Made by a program: the position numbers and the translations under genes. From NCBI GenBank assembly GCA_963556195.1, contig OY744529.1, positions 63,467,580-63,531,579 on the forward strand: a stretch of 64,000 bases of DNA. The letters are read 5' to 3'. This stretch comes from Sepiola atlantica (Eukaryota; Mollusca; Cephalopoda; Sepiida; Sepiolidae). The notes beneath the pieces were generated by a model, which was not told the origin of the DNA, did no database searches, and saw nothing but the letters and a program-made list of their open reading frames with translations. Below, piece after piece: positions 42,565 through 55,025 of this stretch (position 1 is the stretch's first letter; each line of letters starts with the position of its first letter).

Positions 42565-45190
42565 CTGAAAATGAGGATGAAAGAAAAATGAATAAGTCAA
42601 CAAAACTATTTGATATTTCAAAATTTGATAATTAAGTAATCTATTTGAGTCTAAAAGCGAATATCAGTCTCTTATATTCAATGTTAAAAATCACATTAAT
42701 ATCTTTAGTACTAAATAATTATTATCAATGTGTACAGAATGGTGGGGCAATCAATACAGTTCCTATTAAAGTCAGAGATTAAGGTTTTGCAGGAAATTCT
42801 ACCTCAACAGATTTTACTGGGTTTGGTAATAGACAGAAATGAAGAAATGTATAAACAGACAGAGATCAAGTTAAGGCTTATAGTGAGCAGATTTGGCACC
42901 AACCAAGTTTGGTGTTATTAAGTACTGCAAAGGAACCGTGGGTTAATTGTAACGAAGCTTTCATTTTAAAATCATGTAAGATTATCATTCTGGTAAAAAT
43001 GGAGACAAAGTTTGATGCCTAGAATTCTAACTAATAAGAACAATAATAATAATTCTTAGAATGCAGCTATTTAATCTGCACAAGAGGAATAGGCTCTGTC
43101 CTACAGCCCATGACGTGTGGCACAATGCGTGAGATTTTGGGGAGCTGAGGGCCTCCCACTGCATTTGTGGGCCTTGTGCCAAACTTGCACTAAAATTTCG
43201 GGAAAGCAAGAAAGTTCAACAAGAGAGATTTTGTACTCAGTGTGGTCGTGACACCAGAGCTGACAAGGAAATATAAATGTCAAACCAATTCGGTGACAGG
43301 TTTTAGTTGATGGGGTCACAGATCAAGCTAGAAAATCGGTTATGAAACTCAAATATAAACATTTGACAAGGCGTACACTGATGACACCAGTATTCTCTCT
43401 TTCTCTCTCCCTCTGTCTCTCTCCTTCTCTCTCACTTCCCCCTTCTCTTTCTCTCTCTAACGAGAGACTGTTTTTGGATTCGGACCGAGAAGACGCATTT
43501 TTTGTGTGTGTCTAAAATACTATAAAAATGTCTTCAGTAAAATAAATATATATTTTTATAAGAAAACGGATAAATGTTTTTCTTTCCTTATTTCAAATAA
43601 GGTTCTTTTGCAATGAATAATGGTCCAAGTCAGTCAGCCAGTCAGCCAGCCAGTCCCAGAAGTAAACGACAGAGACGATGATTGTTCACTGGTAACAACA
43701 GCGAGTAATTACGTGCACATGCAGTCAGATTCTCCCGTTCGACATTTTGCCACGATTCGTCCCTAGGATTAAAGATCCTGCCACATGGATGCTGCGACAA
43801 GGATAAACGTTCCAAAAAGGTCTACCCCCCCCCCTCCCCGTCAAACGTGCCACATTGATGCCGCGACAAGATTATCACTACCCGGCAAACGATTGGTTCA
43901 CACTGGTGCCGGTCCCAAGATTAACCCCACTGGCCAAACGATCGGTTCACAGACGTAGTTTATTAGAATCCGACTATCAGCTGTGGTAGGATGAATTATT
44001 AAAATGCCAGGTGTTGCATATTCCTTGGCAAGAATCAATACTTTTGAAGTGAAGTGTATAGATAGTTCTATAGGTGCAATTGTTCATTCTGGATGATTAA
44101 CAGAGAATGGCCCTAAGGTCAGCTCAAACCCCATATAAAAAGTATAAAGATTAAAATTAATTTCAATTACTACCAGAAACTTAGCTAAGCCGCACATCAT
44201 TTAAGGTCCTGAAAGATGAGTGATTAGCCTAATGGCTACCATAGACTGCCTGGTATGGCATTCACTCTTGGCAGGTTGAGCCGGCTCACTTCAAAAGAGG
44301 AAGTTTCAAGTGAATATTTACTTCAGAAGCGGTCTCAGTATATCCTGGTCAAGGGCGATGATTTTGACAATGTTAATATTTGCAGTTTTTTGCAGGTACG
44401 TGTCGTCATCCTCCCATATACAGCACTTAGTATTCCTAAATGGTCACCCATCTGGTACTGACTAGGTTCAATGTAGCTTAACTTTGGTGATGTAACAAGA
44501 ACCTATGTGTCAATATGATTATGCCATAGATATCATTGCAGCAGATAGAATTGCCTATTCCGGGTTTAAATCTTACTGGATCTAATGCGGTCATTACACA
44601 CTAATGCTGTTGAGGAAGTTATGAACCCGTAATGTTCTTCTGGCTATGGGGAAAAATAGCAATTTGCGTTCAATTAATTGTTTACAAAGAATTGTTTACA
44701 GTTGGCTTTGCGTTTCATCATTAAATACTCAAAAAGGACTGAACTGTCATACAACACACAAGCTAAACCTTCATCACTTGTAACGTTATAAGGCAGGATT
44801 CGGTTTTGAACGCGGATCGCCTGCAGACAGATTTGAGGTTAAAATAAAAAAAAACAAAGAATTATTTTGGGGAAAAAATGAACAAAGCAAAAACATTCAT
44901 AAGTAGGTCGAAGAACAGAACCAGTAAAAGAATGGTATTGTTCGAGAAAGTGGTAAATGGGGAATCGAGTGAGTAGTTGACCTCAGAGGTGACGTCGGAT
45001 GACATAAACAAAAGTTATTCAACATGTGCACTGTTGATAACAGAGAGCCTGACAGGAGACAGACTGGCACAGAAGAGGAAGGGGTCAGCATGTCAACTGC
45101 TCATGGTCGAGATGCGTTTGTCAATTTGTGAATGAATTTAACTTAAGAAATAAAAATATTCTATTATAACGAAAAAGAATGAAAAAACTG
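42565..45190. other. TRMO intron 2, distal part
   Basis: No exon was recognised. At about 43385-43660 lies a CT-rich tract followed by TCTTCAGTAAAATAAATATA and a TGGTCCAAGTCAGTCAGCC stretch, similar in layout to 35417-35650. Text at 43700-43960 contains two near-repeats (GCCACATGGATGCTGCGACA against GCCACATTGATGCCGCGACA). The rest is unassigned. Confidence 0.4.
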
Positions 45191-45194
45191 TCTT

Positions 45195-46085
45195 GCTTTT
45201 TTTTGTTATACCAAGAGAAGCCATCATGCTTGATGCCTTAGGTGATTATGAGCCGTACATGACCATCAATCGTTGGAAGATATGTGACCTTAGATATGCA
45301 GACGACATTGATCTGTTAAGCAGCAATGAACAGTATCTCCAAAAACTGACTAGCAGGTTGGAAGAATCGGCAGGCAGATACAAGATGGAGATAAGTTAAA
45401 AAAAGAGTAAAGTATTGGTAAACAGCAGAGACTACTGTCAGTGATATATGGATGTATGGTAAACAACTAGATTAAATTCAAATATCTGGGCACAATTATA
45501 AGAACAGATGGTACACCAGAAAAAGTGATCCAGATAAGAATTGGCATTACTACGTCTTGTATGAACCGTCTGAAAACTAGATGGAAAAGTTGTCAGATAA
45601 CGGTAAAAACGAAATTATGGTTATATAAATCACTGGTAATATCTATATTATCATACGGCTGTGAGATCTGAACCATCCTGAAAGACGAATTCACGCATTC
45701 GGCATGAAGGCATTGAGAAAGATTCTAAACATACTGTTGCATGCTTATAAAACTAATGTGTACATTAATAAATTAGCTGAATATTTAGCAGGACCAAGCA
45801 ATTACCATCAAACGCCGCAAACTATGATGGTTCGGCCATGTATTACGACATCAAACTCTAACTAACACCATACTACAAGATTGGGTACATGGTTCTCGCA
45901 AACCAGGACGCCCAAGAAAGCAGTGGATGGACAACATACTAGAACAGACAGGGTTATCAGTAGATAGAGTGGTGCAAATTGCTAATAATTGTGTGAGGTG
46001 GAGGGAAGTTGTACGAATATCTGCCAGACTCCCCAACGATGTCTCTTGACGTTATAGGATATCATCATCATCATCATCATACCAA
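45195..46085 (+). pseudogene. RTE-like LINE RT C-terminal half, inside TRMO intron 2
   Basis: The plus strand reads AIMLDALGDYEPYMTINRWK, CDLRYADDIDLLSSNEQYL (motif C, YADD intact), KLTSRLEESAGRYKMEIS, then after stops IKFKYLGTII, LWLYKSLVISILSYGCE and GSRKPGRPRKQWMDN. These match the RTE-like LINE group common in molluscs (LRFADDIDL, YGMEVS, FKYLG, LYKSLV-SILLYGCE). It ends at 46068-46080 in (ATC)n, the kind of short tandem tail typical of RTE 3' ends. The orientation is opposite to TRMO. Several stops and shifts make it inactive. Confidence 0.75.
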
Positions 46086-46322
46086 GGGAAGTAACTTTGC
46101 TATGACTGGAAACGAGAAAGTGAATGGATTTAATTCCCTTCGATTCGATTCTTAGAATTACCTAGACAAAAAGTACAACCTGGATCCATCGTGTTACACA
46201 CTGACAAAAGGGACATAAGAATTATTTCAGACTGGATACTAATAGCATCAAATGTGCTTATAATCAATGGAGTGCAATTCCAAATTAAGATGAAACATTT
46301 GAAAAGAAGCGTATACATTTAC

Positions 46323-46480
46323 CAGAAATTTTCTCAATTTTGGCTAAGGTCAATCCAATTGCATTTGGTCGGTAAGGTGCTCTAGTGGCGAACACCCCAA
46401 TACGTTTTCCATTGAGTCTTGGAGGACGAACCTTAGCCTTCACGCTTGCATTGTTGTTCTTATGAAATATGAAAATGATC
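46323..46480 (-). CDS. TRMO: TRMO exon 2
   Basis: This 158-base exon encodes IIFIFHKNNNASVKAKVRP, PRLNGKRIGVFATRAPYRPN and AIGLTLAKIEKIS. It holds the most conserved part of the TsaA-like methyltransferase fold (F-FHKN, PPRLNG, GVF-TR-P-RPN-IG-T-), known from bacterial TrmO to build the SAM- and tRNA-binding face. Acceptor TTTTCAG/G at 46481 and donor CTG/GTAAAT at 46322. The first base completes a Trp codon with exon 1; the last base starts a Gly codon with exon 3. The exon was found from protein similarity, being too short to stand out as a frame. Confidence 0.92.
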
Positions 46481-46617
46481 CTGAAAAGTAAAACATAAGA
46501 TAAATAAAAAGGAAATAATATTAATTAAATAATAGATTTTATACAGGGGGATCAAATGTACATTATTAATTAAGAGACTTCTTCCTAAAAATGTATTATA
46601 TTTTTCTTTCTATTATA

Positions 46618-46790
46618 CAAAAGCTGAGTTAATCAACGTTTGTTTTCCTAAGGCTTCTTTCTTATGTATTTTAATCACACAAAATACATGCTAACATATT
46701 CTTCTGTTTTGGGATTGAGTTATGTTAAAAAAAAATTCAATTTTAATTGTTCTATTAGCCGTAATTTGCAATTAACTAACCAAGTGACAC
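46618..46790 (-). repeat. Dispersed repeat family A, copy in TRMO intron 1
   Basis: Reverse complement of the family A right half: GAGTTAATCAACGTTTGTTT, ACACAAAATACATGCTAAC, TTAATTGTTCTATTAGCCGT. It lies in intron 1, on the same strand as TRMO transcription. Confidence 0.6.
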
Positions 46791-48394
46791 ATTTCTTAGC
46801 ATTCCCAGGCTATCGGCCAATATCGTGCGACATTTACAAATTTGTACCCTAATTTGTTCAACTCACAATTTCTCGCTTATTTCTGGGCTAATTTATAACA
46901 TATATACATAGTTGGAAAGAAAAGAAAATAATCTTTCCGAATATGTAATTTGTATGTGATTTTATCCATTGAATTATTTCTTACAGCGAGTTAAAATGGT
47001 ATTTACTTTGAACAGCCGAAAATCCAAAATATGAAAAATATTTTTCGAGATTCAATTTTACACGTTAGCTTGCATTTTTAAGTTAAAGCAGCAAATCTTT
47101 ATCAATATTTTTGAAATTGTACAATCAATCAGAACACACCTTAAACTACAACCAGAAAGTTGAAGTTTTCTTCTCAGACCATTTGGAACGGAAATACGAG
47201 CAGGTAAACTTAACAGAAGATTCTTTAAAAATTATAAGGTACGCAAATCATTCACAAGCACTTGGTAATAGAAAATGGCCTTAGAATTATTTTGATATAT
47301 AATATGCAAAATTTTAATAATTCTTTAACGTCCGGAGAACTTGTGAAACTTTTAGTTTTGGAAAAAACGAAGTTAAAAATCAGGGTTTTTTTTTGTCAAC
47401 AAAGAGCTGAGCCATGGATACCGTAATAACCTTTACAACGGTCTTGGCCGAGCACACTAGAAGAAAAAAAAAAAAAAGAAAGAAAGAATTTTCAAAGCCA
47501 AGCTAGTGGGCACTACAATTCTTTTTTGTTTGTTTGTTTCTTTCTTTTTTTCCTCTAGTGCGTTTTGTTGACAGAAAGTTTGTTTCACTTCTTTCTTTCT
47601 CAGTTTTTATCTGTCTCATTTAATGTTATGACCCCCCCCCCCCCGTGTAACTTTTATTTTGAAAAATAGTGTATCTTTAAATAAATGTGCGAAATTCATA
47701 ACAAAAATTTAAATGTGTACGAAGCAATTTAAATAAAAACGAATTAAAAATAAAACAAGTTTTAGGGAATTTTTAACGAGAGTAAACAACGAAAAAGGGG
47801 GTGAAAAAACAAATGTGCAATTAATAAATGTTACCAAAAGCAAGATAAGTTACTATTCTACTTACCTGGATAAGTTTATTTGTGTTTTAACTTATTTTAA
47901 AGGGTTTTTTTTTGTTAAAAACAAACATGGTATCAACTCTTCAGTTTGGCCGAGAAAAACAATATGTCACCAGCACGATTGGTGACATTTATTGGGTGTG
48001 TTTCTAACAGTATTTTGTTTAATTTTCGATTTTTTAGCGATTAAACAGGGCTCCCTGCGACGGCCATGTTGTTTTTCTCATCCAAACCAAAGAATCTGAA
48101 AGAACATACAATTTTTACATAAGAATGCCAAATTCTATCAAAATTGCTCCCAAACTAGAGAAACGGTGAAGAAATTAATGAATTTCTTGTTGTGAATTGG
48201 TTCATAATTTCAAGATTTTTTTCGATATAATGATGTCAATTTTGAACCCCGAATTTCTGAGCTTTAAATTCTTATAACTTTTGAAACACTTACAGATATT
48301 TGCATAATTCAAACAGTTTTGAACTACCCTCATTAAATAACAATCTAAAATAAAAAAAATTAACTGGGAACGCTACATCTCTTATAAAGTTTCT
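46791..48394. other. TRMO intron 1, middle part; no gene seen
   Basis: Poly-A at about 47467-47480, C13 at about 47632-47644, and a small hairpin TGTCACCA-gcacgat-TGGTGACA at about 47965-47987. No exon or element could be assigned. Confidence 0.4.
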
Positions 48395-48780
48395 ATCACT
48401 CTCACCCTCTCACTGTATGATGTTTGTACCCCCCCCCCCCCTTATTTTATATGGTGTATCACCCTCGCTTCTATCACTCTCTCAGTTTTATTACTTTTAA
48501 ATGTTAATAAACAAATTATAAAACTCAAGATTGGAGTAGTCGATTATTAGCAAAAAGGGAAATATCACAAGTAGTAATACTATTGAAACTCTAGCTGGAA
48601 AAAGAGAGAGAGAGGGAGAGAAGGGAAGATATAGGAAGTAAAGAGATTAATTATAAATTTTGTTTTTTATCTTAAAAAATTTAACTGGCGTTGTAAACTC
48701 ACTCCTACCTCCTCCCGATTCAAACAATCCAACCCAAACTCAATGTGTGACCCAATGGGTCACATTTTCTCGAGTTAACA
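48395..48780 (-). mobile_element. Dispersed repeat family A, hairpin-end copy
   Basis: Minus-strand counterpart of 31008-31370: ends with the hairpin GTGACC-caat-GGGTCAC (48747-48763), with C12 near 48430, CATACAGTGAGAGGGTGAGA and the CT tract in matching order. Together with the 31-kb copy it defines one terminus of the family. Confidence 0.55.
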
Positions 48781-48854
48781 GTTAAACCCTTGGGAATTTG
48801 TGTTGCCAAAGTTCAGCACAGTCCAAAGAAACAGAATTCAAGAACTTTAATTAG

Positions 48855-49245
48855 TACTTGTAAGGAATGAGCATCCAGAGGATTTCAATTTGTATTGAAT
48901 CAGTTTCAAGTATTAACAGAGAATTCCAAGTCGGTCCCAGAAATGACTGAAGCAGTTTACAATTTGAAAGCCGTGAAAAAAATGTAAAAAAGCAAATGAC
49001 ACTAAACATGCGAAAGGTTAGGGTTAAGAAAAAAATTTTTTAGCCCTTAAATAAATAAATAAAGTTGAAAAAACTTTCTAAAAAATAAAATAAAATAAAA
49101 GACAAGACAAGAATATGGCATTAAAATTGTAAACTGCTTCGGCAATTTCCGGGACTGATTCATGATTCTCCGTCAATACTCTGAACTGACTCCATAAGAA
49201 CTGAAAACATCTGCATGCCCATTCCTTACAAGGACCCTTGAGTTT
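48855..49245. mobile_element. Fold-back element with about 110-bp diverged arms
   Basis: Left text AAGGAATGAGCATCCAGAGG through GAAGCAGTTTACAATTT (48870-48970) is the inverted, diverged counterpart of AAATTGTAAACTGCTTCGG through TGCATGCCCATTCCTT (49125-49230). The spacer has no gene. It is likely an old inverted-repeat transposon inside TRMO intron 1. Confidence 0.6.
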
Positions 49246-50332
49246 TTAAATCAAAAGTCTATTTTCTTCACCTAAAAGCCCATCGGCCTTAGTATGGAAT
49301 GAAGAATCCAATGTCATGAATAATATAATCCATGGAATGTATAATTTTCAAGAACAAGAATCCGTGATCAATTTTACATAAGTTGGAAGACCACTAGTGT
49401 TGAGCAAAGTATTGGCTTGTAGTGACTGGGGTCACTATTTAAGTAGAGACCGAGGGTCACCATTTATGTAGCAGCGTGGACCGTAGCCTGTTAAGATGTC
49501 GTATCTTAGAGAAAATGCTAAGATCCACGCTAACATTAGAATTGTTATAAGAAATGTTTAAAATAGAAAAACAGATAAAAAACATGCATGAAAGTTGAAT
49601 GAAGAATGGAAAAACGAAATATTATTTAAAGAAACACAATATTTATATATATATACAAAATACAAGACATTAATTGTTCATTTCAAATGTTCAGTTAGAG
49701 AAGTAATAAAATGTTTATGTCTGTAATTTATGAGTGCATAGTTGTACAAATGTGTGTGTGCACACGTGATTTGAAATTTTCTTGGAGTGCATAAGTGTAT
49801 GATTGTGCGTGCGTGAGTGAGAATTGATAGGGTGTGTAGGCATTTATGTGTGTGTGTCTTTGTCAGCAGTGTGTGTAAGCATGTGTGTGCGAGTTGAATG
49901 GTGAATGGTAGTCACCCAAGGCGTCCCTCGCCCCCAAGGCTGAGGAGATTTTGGAAATGTGGCCTTCTGTGAAGTTTCGAAGCGAGAAAGATTTTGTCGC
50001 CACGGTCTGATTTTATAGTTTATGACAAGTGGTCGTACGGACGTAGTTGAAGACAACCTACGTGACAGCCATTTTTTGTTTTTTCGGCAACATTTGTTGT
50101 GGGAGCCACTTTTGTAATCTATATCTTACTTCGTTTTTAGCTGGTATTTGTGTATGTGGCTTGTGTTTTTTACTCACGCCTTTGGTCAGTTAACTTTATA
50201 GGAGTGGGATAAGTCTTAATCCTATAGGCTAATAAGTATTATAGTTGACTCAATACTGTTCATAAGAGCTTTTTTTTTCTCAGGAGCATCGATTTGCAGC
50301 AACTTCCAAAGAACCGTCTCTTATTCTAGACT
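49246..50332. other. TRMO intron 1, no gene seen
   Basis: Contains GT-rich text (49740-49890) and a moderately GC-rich, CpG-containing stretch at about 49900-50060 with no recognised motif. No exon is supported. Confidence 0.4.
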
Positions 50333-50380
50333 AGCATGGTTACCCGATGTTGCCCGGGATTATGGACAATAAAATAGAAG
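50333..50380 (-). mobile_element. Possible Helitron 3' terminus
   Basis: Read on the minus strand: CCCGGGCAACATCGGG forms a short GC hairpin (CCCG/CGGG), followed after nine bases by CTAGT. Helitrons end in a GC-rich hairpin about ten bases before CTRR/T. The body would extend to higher coordinates, but no other Helitron feature is seen. Confidence 0.35.
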
Positions 50381-50704
50381 AGTTAAAAAGTCAGTGTTAA
50401 CATCTTTCTTTTAAAACCTCTCTCTCTCTCTCTACCTCTCTCTCTATCGCCCTCTTTATTGCTTTCTCTGGCAGCTGAAAAAAAATGTTGATGAATTACT
50501 ACATAATAACATTTTAAAAACTCTACTCTATAAAAGACCCACCTCTCCGCTGTCGCGACTAATTTGGTTGCTGTTGACCACCCAAAAGAATGAATATTTA
50601 ATAAAAAACGAAAAAAAAGTGCTTATATTTTGTCTGAGGCAATGCTGAATATGTCAGCTTTGTGAATGTGTCTAGTGTAGCTTTTGACTTTTAATTGGAC
50701 ACAC

Positions 50705-50985
50705 AGACTGGCTCTTACGAGAAATGGTGAACCTTCTCTTAGTGATGCTCCCTCAAGTAACAGCACTAAGCTGGATACTCCACCAGACCAGATGAATTCT
50801 TGTCCTGGAATCAATCAAGACCAAGAAAAGACCACAAAATACGTTATCTTTATAGTATAATATAGTTAAGTAATCAATTGGTGAAAAGAAAATTAATATT
50901 CTTCACTGATTTACTAACTCAAGTTTTGAGACACTCGTATATCTATGCATCTTATAAAGACATCAAGTGTTAGCCGCCGGAAAAA
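50705..50985 (+). repeat. Dispersed repeat family B, copy 2
   Basis: Matches 11135-11400 in the same orientation: AGCTGGATACTCCACCAGAC, CAGATGAATTCTTGTCCTGG, AAATTAATATTCTTCA, ATCAAGTGTTAGCC. Non-coding. Confidence 0.6.
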
Positions 50986-51921
50986 ACAAAAAAAACAGAC
51001 AACTTTCCTTCATATAATAAAAGAAGACAAGGTGTAATTAATCCAAGGGATAAAAGCAATGGAGCACCACTGAAGACTTGATTAGTTAGAGATGACATTG
51101 TGTCATTTCGACCATCCTGCTGCATAGTTTTTGTGGCCATGTTGCTTCGATTCAAAGAATTTTGCAAAAAATAAAACAAGCATGCTTCAGTTGCCATATA
51201 AGAAAAAGGGGGTAGAAATTTATGTTATATAATGAAAACCAAAACCATTATTTGAACGGAAAAGTTTGAGTGACACTTTCAGGTCAAAGACGACCCCAGA
51301 ATGGAAGCTGACAAAATGACGTGATTTCCAGACGGAGATAATTCTCTCTTTAGCAGCAACACTTCAAGCAGAGAAAATGTGTAAATGGTGTAACAGTGGG
51401 AATGTGCTGCTTATTTGGGATAATATTACGTAAATAATATGAACTAGCTGAATCTGTGTAAACTACGCTGTATTATTATTTCCCTTTTATCTGTGTCTGA
51501 GTTGTCTATTTTTCTGTTCATCGGCAACTTATTTCTCTATCTGCCATAGACATAGCTATATTTTATGAGTGAACAATCAGACTTTTTCTTTCAATAATTT
51601 TTCTGGGGTATATTTAGCATATTTTATGCTGCAATGTAACAATTTAAAAATAGATTTTTTTTAAAACATAAACAAAACTAAACTCCCTAAAATATTAGGT
51701 TTAAAACCAAAACCCAAACCGAAATAATTTAGCAACATCAGACATAAAATTTTAAAAAACTTTAGCAACATCAGATATACATTATGCCTAAAAAGAACGG
51801 CCGTCACCACGGAGGCTGTGGGCAATTTATTTTGCATATCAATTTCACAACAACAGAGTATTTATATCACCTAACAAAAAACTGAAGCACAACATAATTA
51901 ATTGTGATTTAAAATGTTTAC
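50986..51921. other. TRMO intron 1, 5' part; no gene seen
   Basis: AT-rich sequence leading up to the exon 1 donor. No repeat family or exon is recognised. Confidence 0.4.
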
Positions 51922-52085
51922 CAAGCATGAGAAAATTCTTCTAGTCCTTCAAGAGAATGTTCTGGATTGTTAAAAATGGACTTGTTAATGGTTAGCGTGC
52001 CACGTGCAGTTGAGCAGACTCCTGCTTGGCGGGGAGTACCATTCTTGAACTTGAACAGAGATTTGAGGTGTCCAATTGGTTCCAT
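51922..52085 (-). CDS. TRMO: TRMO exon 1 (first coding exon)
   Basis: Encodes MEPIGHLKSLFKFKNGTPRQ, AGVCSTARGTLTINKSIFNN and PEHSLEGLEEFSHAW, matching the N-terminal block of animal TRMO (EPVG-LES-F--KNGTPRQ, FNNPEHSL-GLE-FSHVW). The ATG at 52085 is immediately preceded by an in-frame TAG, so it is the likely start; the human protein has a longer leader. The donor TG/GTAAAC at 51922/51921 leaves two bases that complete Trp with exon 2. A good acceptor (TTTTTAGTTTCAG at 52127) lies 41 bases upstream of the ATG, so a separate untranslated first exon probably exists farther upstream. The promoter was not located. Confidence 0.88.
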
Positions 52086-52139
52086 CTAGTTGTTAGTCAC
52101 GGAACAAAATAACATCCCATTTAAATCTGAAACTAAAAA

Positions 52140-54689
52140 TAAAATTATCAAATTAGTAAAACTTAAAACTTTACTGTTTAACTGCATTTTATGAAATCTT
52201 ATAGAAATTATAAATACTTGCGAGATCCATGGAAATTCTACGGTGTTTTCTACATCAATATGTATAATTTATTGTTAATAATAATAATAATATTAATAAT
52301 AATAATATTCCTTTTAAAATAATAAATGTCTGTCAGTGTCAGGGTCAATACTATTAAGAAAAGTAATGACTTTCCTATTCCGCAAAAAATTGTTGAAAAT
52401 TCTTTGAATAAACGAATATGTCTCTTCTTTATTTATTTAAAATATGAGTAGAAGAAGGCGTTCAATTGTTATGAAAACCTTCCTCACTACTATAGAGCTA
52501 CCTACGTTGTCAATTTGTTACCTAATTGACAGTTAACAGTTACTAGGCCTAAGGAGAGGGTCGCGAAGGAAGTTTTTTTTAGTTTTTTTGCAACTTTGCT
52601 CTTTGGCTAGCTATACTCTGGGTCATCTTTGGATAATCTGATAAATAAATAACATTAAAAACAGTAAGTTATGGTAAATTTAACCGGGCAAAAGTGAGGA
52701 TTAAGTAACGCTTTATTTTTTTGTCGTCTTTTACAGAGATTTTCATTGTAGTTAATGTGAATGACCGAGGTCACTGTAATAGTAAATCTTTTACGATAGC
52801 CACGGACTGACTCATTGATTGTCTCCCCTTGGCATCATATCAGCTTAAAATTTTACATTTTTGTAGCATCCAGAGTGCTCTTTTTGTGGGGAGCTGGATA
52901 TCTCGCACATCAAACGGACCCTTATGGAGAGGAGATTTCATGTGTAATGTGTTTTAAAAGTTGTTATTATTATTACTTTTTTGTTTAAATAAAAATAAAA
53001 TATTTGGTAGTAATGACAAAACCTATTTCACTCTAAATAATTTAAATAGGTAGATACGTGCAAAAATGTGTGTGGCTTATACGGACTATGGTTATTACAA
53101 GGGGCTTATCATACAATTTTTTTTACTAGTTTCTGTTTAAATTTTGATTGTGTTTGAAAGATAAAAGCCTGAAGTTAATCTCTAAAAGGAAAAAATGTAT
53201 ATTTATGTGTGAAAATAAATTTAAAATGAAAAATATCATGACGGCTAAAAATAAAAAATTCAGTGGAATTTGCAGTTTTAAGAAATCAATTTAAAAAATC
53301 TCTTGAATTATTATCCATTAGTTTTCTGGAACTATTTCAAAGATAATTAATAAATTAAAGTTTTAAGATATTGAATAAAAAAAAAAATGTACCTACTTTT
53401 TACTAAAAATTGCATAATTATCCCCAAAAAGTGAGAGTTACATTAAAAACCTCTGCAGTCAAGTGTAAATATAAAATGGCTACCGACTTTCAAAAAAGTA
53501 TGGAATACAATAACTGCAATAATATTTTGTTTCATTATTTTTATATAGAAGATATGGTTTTGTAATAGTTTATAGAAATTACAAAATTATTATACCTTAA
53601 TTTCTTTATTTTTGAAGGTTATAAAAAATGTCTACATTAAATTGACAAAGTATGGAAGACCCGAACCACAATTTCCCATTCTATTATTATCTTATATTGA
53701 ACAGATGGTTTTGTAATAATTTTTCCTTAATTTATTTCTAGTTTTATTAGACTAAATATAAACAGTTCATTTATTTTATGAAAAAGGTACTTCTACAATT
53801 TTAATTGTTTTACCTGTTAATGTCATTTAATATTTCATATAGCGCTGTGAGATTAAATTTCCCTATCTGATTTTAATCAAGATTCATTAAGCAAAAATGC
53901 TAATAAAAAATATAGAGTAAAATTAAGAAAAAAAATCAAATCAGTTACTCTTAACTTATTCTCTACCATCCGAGTGACTTATCCATTATTTATTATAATC
54001 ACAAAAGATCACTTTTATTTTGCATGTGTAGTTTTCATTAATTGAAAAAGCTTTAGTAATTACATTACTCAAATTATTCTTAAACGTATTGTGACGATAA
54101 ATTATTCATTAAAAAAAAAGTTAAAACAATTATTTATTAATAATTAGATAGAATTCAAATTTGAAAGAAAATGATTATTTAATAATAAAAAATTACAAAA
54201 GAATCCATACAAACTTACATTTTATTTTTTCCAAATGATGTATAATGACAGTGAATCGTGAAACTGACGGGCTCGTTGATTCTCTGAAAATAAAATTTGG
54301 ATGATAGTGGGTGGGATGCAAACCCGATCTGTTTATTGTAGTACTGTACATACATAGATCTTCAAGTTAATCATTAGTAGAAATTATCCCACTTTTTAAA
54401 TTATTTTTTTTCGGAATGATCCCAGTATCTCAATTTTTTTATTATTATTTTTTATTTTTAAGATTATAAAAACATTTCTTACGTTGATTATTACACGTTC
54501 ATGCACAAAAGGGAAATATTATAAAATCACATTGTAAGATTTCACGTAAACTGTTATTTAAATCACATAAAATACTTTTTGCAATTATATTATTTTTTTT
54601 ATTAAATGATAACATCGTTAATTTGAGAAATTAATTTTTCTTCGAGTTGTATTGATTTTATTAACACAAAATTTAGGATCTTTGGTGCT
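52140..54689. other. No gene seen; AT-rich, one SINE-like fragment
   Basis: Very AT-rich. A fragment at 52862-52945 (CAGAGTGCTCTTTTTGTGGG, CCCTTATGGAGAGGAG) resembles the U2-headed SINE bodies. The TRMO 5' exon and promoter should lie in this stretch or beyond it but could not be identified. Confidence 0.4.
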
Positions 54690-54691
54690 TA

Positions 54692-55025
54692 TACAGAAAA
54701 GCGTCTATATTAAATTATCAATACGACAGAAAAACAGTATTATATACTTACGCAGCAGATTTAAATAAGTATCCTCACCAAAAAGTTACAAAAATTATCG
54801 AGTAGAACTTTAATTAACTGATTATGTCTCCCATTAGCTTAAGATGGCTACCTTTTAAAGTGTCGATTGACTGTTACGGAAAAATGGATTTTGCTTTTAA
54901 TTAAAGTTCTACTCGATAATTTTTCCTACTTTTTGGTGAGGATACTTATTTAAATCCGCTACGTAAGTATATAATACTATTTTTTTTTTGTGGTATTGAT
55001 AATTTAATACGGACGCTTCTCTGTA
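54692..55025. mobile_element. Palindromic element with 129-bp arms and TA flanks
   Basis: The left arm starts TACAGAAAAGCGTC and includes TTAAATTATCAATAC, ATACTTACG-AG-ATTTAA and CGAGTAGAACTTTAATTAA. The right arm (54897-55025) is its reverse complement with few differences and ends GACGCTTCTCTGTA. TA dinucleotides flank both ends (54690-54691 and 55026-55027), as expected for Tc1/mariner-type insertion. The spacer is about 75 bases. Non-autonomous. Confidence 0.75.

Noticed and set aside
44210..44300. Possible tRNA-derived sequence (GCCTAATGGCTACC...)
   Set aside because: No B box at the right spacing and no cloverleaf could be drawn.
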